DNA from: Halanaerobiales bacterium
GTDB lineage: Bacteria; Bacillota_F; Halanaerobiia; DY22613
NCBI GenBank assembly: GCA_023128035.1
Contig: JAGMES010000084.1
Coordinates: 1 to 18,302 of the forward strand
Direction: 5' to 3'
DNA length: 18,302 nucleotides
The position numbers were made by a program, and so were the translations under genes. Numbering within the stretch: position 1 is the stretch's first letter; each line of letters begins with the position of its first letter. The notes under the pieces were generated by a model, which was not told the DNA's origin, searched no databases, and worked only from the letters and a program-made list of their open reading frames with translations. Of the stretch, positions 15,124 to 18,302 are shown in pieces.

Positions 15124-16468
15124 TAAAACTCATGAAACGGTTGATCAGTTTACAGCATCAATCCCATTTGATCAGCGGTTATATCAGTATGATATTATGG
15201 GGAGCATGGCTCATGTGAAGATGCTGGCCCATGTTGGAATTATTTCAGAGAAGGAAAAAAACGAGATTCTTCAAGGGCTAACAGAGGTATTGCAGGAGAT
15301 TGAATCAGGTGAATATAAATTTCAATTAGAACTTGAAGATATTCATATGAATATTGAACACCGATTAACTGAAAAGATTGGTTCTGTAGGGGGAAAGGTG
15401 CATACAGCCCGGAGTAGAAATGATCAGGTGGCTTTAGATATTCGACTTTTTTTACGAGATGAGATTAATTGTATAAGCGAAATAGTAAGAGACTTGCAGA
15501 ATGTATTGATAAATCTGGCTGAAAATCATTGTGATCTGATTATGCCTGGGTATACTCATTTGCAACGAGCACAACCTATTTTATTATCTCATCATCTTTT
15601 AGCTTATTTCGAGATGTTTGAACGAGATAATGCAAGATTAATTGATTGCTTAAAAAGGGTGAATTTGCTTCCACTTGGATCTGGAGCCTTAGCTGGTACG
15701 ACATTTCCGATTGATCGTTCATTTGTCCAGAAAGAGCTAGGATTTGATGACCTTTGTCATAATAGTATAGATGGTGTGAGTGATCGAGATTTTATTATTG
15801 AATTCCAGAGTACTGCTTCTCTAATCATGATGCATTTAAGTCGTTTTAGTGAAGAGATTATTCTTTGGGCCAGCCAAGAGTTTAGCTTCATCGAACTAGC
15901 TGATGCATATTGTACAGGAAGCAGCATTATGCCACAAAAGAAAAACCCTGATATTGCAGAATTGGTCAGGGGAAAGACTGGACGTGTTTATGGAAATCTG
16001 CTACAGATATTGACTGTCCTTAAGGGTCTTCCATTAGCATATAATAAGGATATGCAAGAAGATAAGGAAAGCCTATTTGATACCGTTGATACTCTAAAAA
16101 TGTCGCTCTATCTATTTACACAGATGCTGGCTACTTCTACATTTAATTATGAAAAGATGAGAAATGGTGCGCAAGAAGGATTTTTAAATGCTACCGATGC
16201 TGCAGATTATCTGGTGAAGAAAGGGCTACCTTTCCGTGAAGCCCATGAGATAATTGGTGAAATGGTTCTTAAGTGTATTAAGACAGGAAAAAATTTAGAG
16301 GATTTAACTCTTAAAGAATGGCAAGAGTTGAAGCCACTTTTTGAAGAAGATATATATGAAAAAATTTCTGTAGAGTATATAGTGAATCAGAGAAATAGTT
16401 ATGGGGGTACGGCTAAGCAACAGGTGCTCAAACAGATTGTTTTTGCAAAGGCTCGAGTGGGAATATGA
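15095..16468 (+). CDS. argH: Argininosuccinate lyase
   Basis: This 457-residue fumarase/aspartase-superfamily enzyme cleaves argininosuccinate to arginine and fumarate. It begins MKLWSGRFSDKTHETVDQFTAS as expected. EDIHMNIEHRL and HTARSRNDQVALD contain substrate-binding residues, GYTHLQRAQPI contains the conserved histidine, and the signature loop GSSIMPQKKNPD holds the catalytic serine near residue 277. The start is ATG after GGAGGAG inside the GNAT gene. It closes the arg cluster; argJ, argD, argF and carbamoyl-phosphate genes are absent. No convincing terminator was seen in the 244-base gap after it. Confidence 0.96.
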   Translation: MKLWSGRFSDKTHETVDQFTASIPFDQRLYQYDIMGSMAHVKMLAHVGIISEKEKNEILQGLTEVLQEIESGEYKFQLELEDIHMNIEHRLTEKIGSVGGKVHTARSRNDQVALDIRLFLRDEINCISEIVRDLQNVLINLAENHCDLIMPGYTHLQRAQPILLSHHLLAYFEMFERDNARLIDCLKRVNLLPLGSGALAGTTFPIDRSFVQKELGFDDLCHNSIDGVSDRDFIIEFQSTASLIMMHLSRFSEEIILWASQEFSFIELADAYCTGSSIMPQKKNPDIAELVRGKTGRVYGNLLQILTVLKGLPLAYNKDMQEDKESLFDTVDTLKMSLYLFTQMLATSTFNYEKMRNGAQEGFLNATDAADYLVKKGLPFREAHEIIGEMVLKCIKTGKNLEDLTLKEWQELKPLFEEDIYEKISVEYIVNQRNSYGGTAKQQVLKQIVFAKARVGI

Positions 16469-16712
16469 TATACCTAACTTTCGTAGTTTGGTGCTGATAT
16501 TCTCTGTTTTTAGTTAATTTTGATAAATCGATCTGACTTAGGTGTCGCTTTTTTCTATATATACCATTAAACGAGGCTTTGCATTTGTACTGTGAAAGTT
16601 GAGTGATAAGTGATATATTAAAAAAAGAATCTTTTAATTTGTTAGAAGCAAGGAGAAAGCTTACTCCAGCTAGAATTATGTTTTAGATATATATTATTTG
16701 GTGGTGAATATA

Positions 16713-17447
16713 ATGCAAATAAAAAAAGTCGGAAAAAGAGGTACCTTATTTACATTTTATGATTTGTTAGAAAGTGAGTTTGAGTGCACAACAAATGTTT
16801 ATTTGATTAATGGAAACAAATATATCTTTATCTGTGATACTTTTTTAGGACCAGAATCTATGAGAGAGGTAAATAATTATATAGATTCTAATATCGGTGA
16901 GAAACCAATCATTATTTTTAATTCGCATTCTGATTGGGATCATATTTGGGGAAACTGTTTTTTCTCATCTTCAATAATTATTTCTCATCAACTTTGTAGA
17001 GAGATGGTTGAAGAAGAAGGTGAGCGATATTTAAAAAAATACGAACAGTTTTATCGAGGAAAAGTAAAGATAGTTCTTCCGAATGTAACTTTTCAGGATA
17101 AGATCTCTTTTCCTGAAGAAGGAATAGAATTTTACTATAGCCCAGGGCATACAATAGATTCATGTACATGTTATGATATGGTAGATCAAATTTTATATGT
17201 TGGTGATAATGTAGAGGATCCAATTCCTTATCTAAGTTCTAACCTAATGGATGAATATCAATCATCTATGGTTGAATATATCAATAAAGATGTAAAGCTG
17301 ATTATTCCTGGACATGGAGATGTTACGACTAAAGAACTGGTTAAAAGAAATATAAATTACATTCAAAATTTTATATCTGGAACTGTGGAATTTGGGGATG
17401 ATGAAAAGTTTAATCGAATTCATGAAGAGAATTTAACGACAAAATGA
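16713..17447 (+). CDS. Metallo-beta-lactamase-fold hydrolase
   Basis: This cytoplasmic protein of about 244 residues has the MBL fold. The first metal motif is HSDWDH, in which the usual second histidine of H-x-H-x-D-H is aspartate. Next come SPGHTIDS, VGDNVEDP and the terminal histidine in IPGHGD. Early residues VYLINGNKYIFICDT form the first beta-sandwich strands. The start is ATG behind GGTGGTG (16700-16706); a TTG at 16698 lies in that ribosome binding site. The substrate cannot be told; glyoxalase II-like thioesterase or lactonase activities are possible. Neighbours give no clear clue. Confidence 0.8.
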   Translation: MQIKKVGKRGTLFTFYDLLESEFECTTNVYLINGNKYIFICDTFLGPESMREVNNYIDSNIGEKPIIIFNSHSDWDHIWGNCFFSSSIIISHQLCREMVEEEGERYLKKYEQFYRGKVKIVLPNVTFQDKISFPEEGIEFYYSPGHTIDSCTCYDMVDQILYVGDNVEDPIPYLSSNLMDEYQSSMVEYINKDVKLIIPGHGDVTTKELVKRNINYIQNFISGTVEFGDDEKFNRIHEENLTTK

Positions 17448-17501
17448 CGAATTTATTTATAATAGTACGAAGGAAATGACATTTATTCGTAGAATTAATT
17501 A

Positions 17502-17517
17502 ATGAGCATTTGCTCAT
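17502..17517 (+). promoter_or_regulatory. Perfect palindrome upstream of the ECF S-component-like gene
   Basis: ATGAGCATTTGCTCAT consists of two seven-base arms around TT, 28 bases before the start codon. The pattern resembles operators of ArsR/SmtB-type metal sensors (TGA-x-CA, spacer, TG-x-TCA). It has no T-run suitable for termination. An operator role is inference; no regulator gene is adjacent. Confidence 0.45.
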
Positions 17518-17544
17518 AAAATATTAGAGAAAGGAGAGAAAGAC

Positions 17545-18057
17545 ATGAAATTTGAAGTTCGTTATCTTACTCGTACTGCATTATTATTGGCTTTAACAAT
17601 GGGGATTCAATTAATGAGTTTGCCACAACCTGTTACTGGGCCAGTAGTCAATTTAATCCTATATCTTTCCGTGTTATTAGTGGGAATGAGTAGTGGACTG
17701 GTTATTGGAGCGGTGACTCCATGGATAGCTTTGACAGTTGGAATTTTACCTCCACCTTTGGCACCGATGATTCCATTTATCATTGCAGGGAATATGAGTT
17801 TGGTCATTGTCTTTGGATTATTGAGAAAGTTCAATGTATACGTAGGTATTATAGCTGCATCTGTACTTAAATTCCTTATTCTCGCAAGTGGAGTTCGATT
17901 TTTTATTCAGGTTCCCCCTGTTGTTGCAAAAGCTATGCAAATTCCTCAACTGATAACTGCTTTGGTAGGAGGCATATTAGCTGTAATTTTATTCCGTGTT
18001 TTGGATAAATTTAGTAATGAAGACAGTAATTCGGGAAAAAAATTACTTAATTTTTGA
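17545..18057 (+). CDS. Small membrane protein, ECF transporter S-component-like
   Basis: This 170-residue protein has about five to six hydrophobic helices: residues about 8-25, 32-50, 52-70, 74-93, 98-118 and 133-152. It starts KFEVRYLTRTALLLALTMGIQ, a typical S-component opening, and has glycine/proline-rich helices (GILPPPLAPMIPFIIAGN) as in substrate-binding subunits of energy-coupling-factor vitamin or metal transporters. The start is ATG behind AAAGGAGAG. No ECF ATPase or T-component is adjacent, so it probably shares a module encoded elsewhere, as group II S-components do. The substrate is unknown; no vitamin riboswitch is visible upstream, only a palindrome. Confidence 0.65.
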   Translation: MKFEVRYLTRTALLLALTMGIQLMSLPQPVTGPVVNLILYLSVLLVGMSSGLVIGAVTPWIALTVGILPPPLAPMIPFIIAGNMSLVIVFGLLRKFNVYVGIIAASVLKFLILASGVRFFIQVPPVVAKAMQIPQLITALVGGILAVILFRVLDKFSNEDSNSGKKLLNF

Positions 18058-18142
18058 ATAAATAAAGGAATATTGTAACAGTGTGTAGAAAATAAAAAGT
18101 ATGAAGAATATACTTAGATTTTGAGTAAGGAGGATATTCACG

Positions 18143-18280
18143 ATGGGTCAGGAATATGATTATCAAAAGGCAGATTTGAAGAAAAAACATGGTGCTGGTC
18201 AGCTTTCTGATCGTGAATATTTGGAAGAGTTATGTATATTGGCGCGCCAGTTTGGTTATTTACAGTTTGTAGAAAAGTAA
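18143..18280 (+). CDS. 45-residue hypothetical protein
   Basis: This short ORF has a perfect AAGGAGG (18127-18133) nine bases before ATG and a TAA stop at 18278-18280. The product is soluble, charged and helical (KADLKKKHGAGQLSDREYLE, then ELCILARQFGYLQFVEK). The G-x-L-(S/T)-x-x-E-(Y/F) pattern loosely recalls SHOCT-type short oligomerisation helices, but I do not recognise the family. Codon use fits its neighbours. It lies 85 bases after the ECF S-component-like gene, possibly on the same transcript. Confidence 0.7.
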   Translation: MGQEYDYQKADLKKKHGAGQLSDREYLEELCILARQFGYLQFVEK

Positions 18281-18302
18281 TATATTAAAAATAAAAATCG
18301 TC

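Noticed and set aside
16469..16560. Terminator after argH
   Set aside because: There is a T-run near 16550, but the preceding possible stem is only about three base pairs.
17430..17452. Possible third copy of the structured repeat (TTTAACGACA at the end of the MBL gene)
   Set aside because: Only about ten bases match; no hairpins, no central ACTTCAG motif and no 3' block follow.

Overview
The window is AT-rich and carries Firmicutes-style signals throughout: AAGGAGG-type ribosome binding sites, TTGACA/TATAAT promoters, ARG boxes, a PyrR-type attenuator and intrinsic terminators. The genes (pyruvate formate-lyase with its activase, cytosine salvage, arginine biosynthesis, a flagellin) suggest a motile fermentative anaerobe. 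A small protein resembling the N-terminal half of a TolC-like outer-membrane factor hints at a diderm Firmicute such as a member of the Halanaerobiales. That assignment is an inference.

Layout. Positions 1-1043 are accessory debris: the 5' part of a broken ISL3-family transposase (minus strand), apparently abutting a truncated and frameshifted remnant of a DUF4276-like gene. Next comes the most unusual gene, a flagellin (1214-2638) whose variable middle is replaced by a von Willebrand factor A domain with MIDAS-like residues. Positions 2755-6116 form the pyruvate formate-lyase operon: an extended -10 promoter, a ZTP (pfl-motif) riboswitch with intrinsic terminator, pflB, a 177-bp structured repeat, and pflA. 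A class IV aminotransferase (probably D-amino acid transaminase) follows and ends in a strong terminator. A long near-palindrome then overlaps the apparent start of the TolC-like half protein.

On the minus strand, codB-codA (cytosine permease and deaminase) is led by a strong promoter and a PyrR-like attenuator, and closed by its own terminator. Diverging from it is the arginine cluster argC-[repeat copy 2]-argB-argG-GNAT-argH, with ARG-box-like sequences at its promoter. The GNAT gene between argG and argH is a candidate N-acetylglutamate synthase. The right end has a metallo-beta-lactamase-fold protein, an ECF transporter S-component-like membrane protein with a palindrome upstream, and a 45-residue orphan protein with a perfect Shine-Dalgarno sequence.

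How it fits together. ZTP control of pflBA couples formate production to one-carbon demand for purines, and PyrR-type control of codBA couples cytosine uptake to pyrimidine status. The arg cluster is likely repressed by ArgR/AhrC. The two copies of the structured repeat both lie between the first and second genes of an operon, both start at the upstream gene's stop codon and both end just before the next ribosome binding site. With the VWA-flagellin, they are the main candidates for undescribed biology here.
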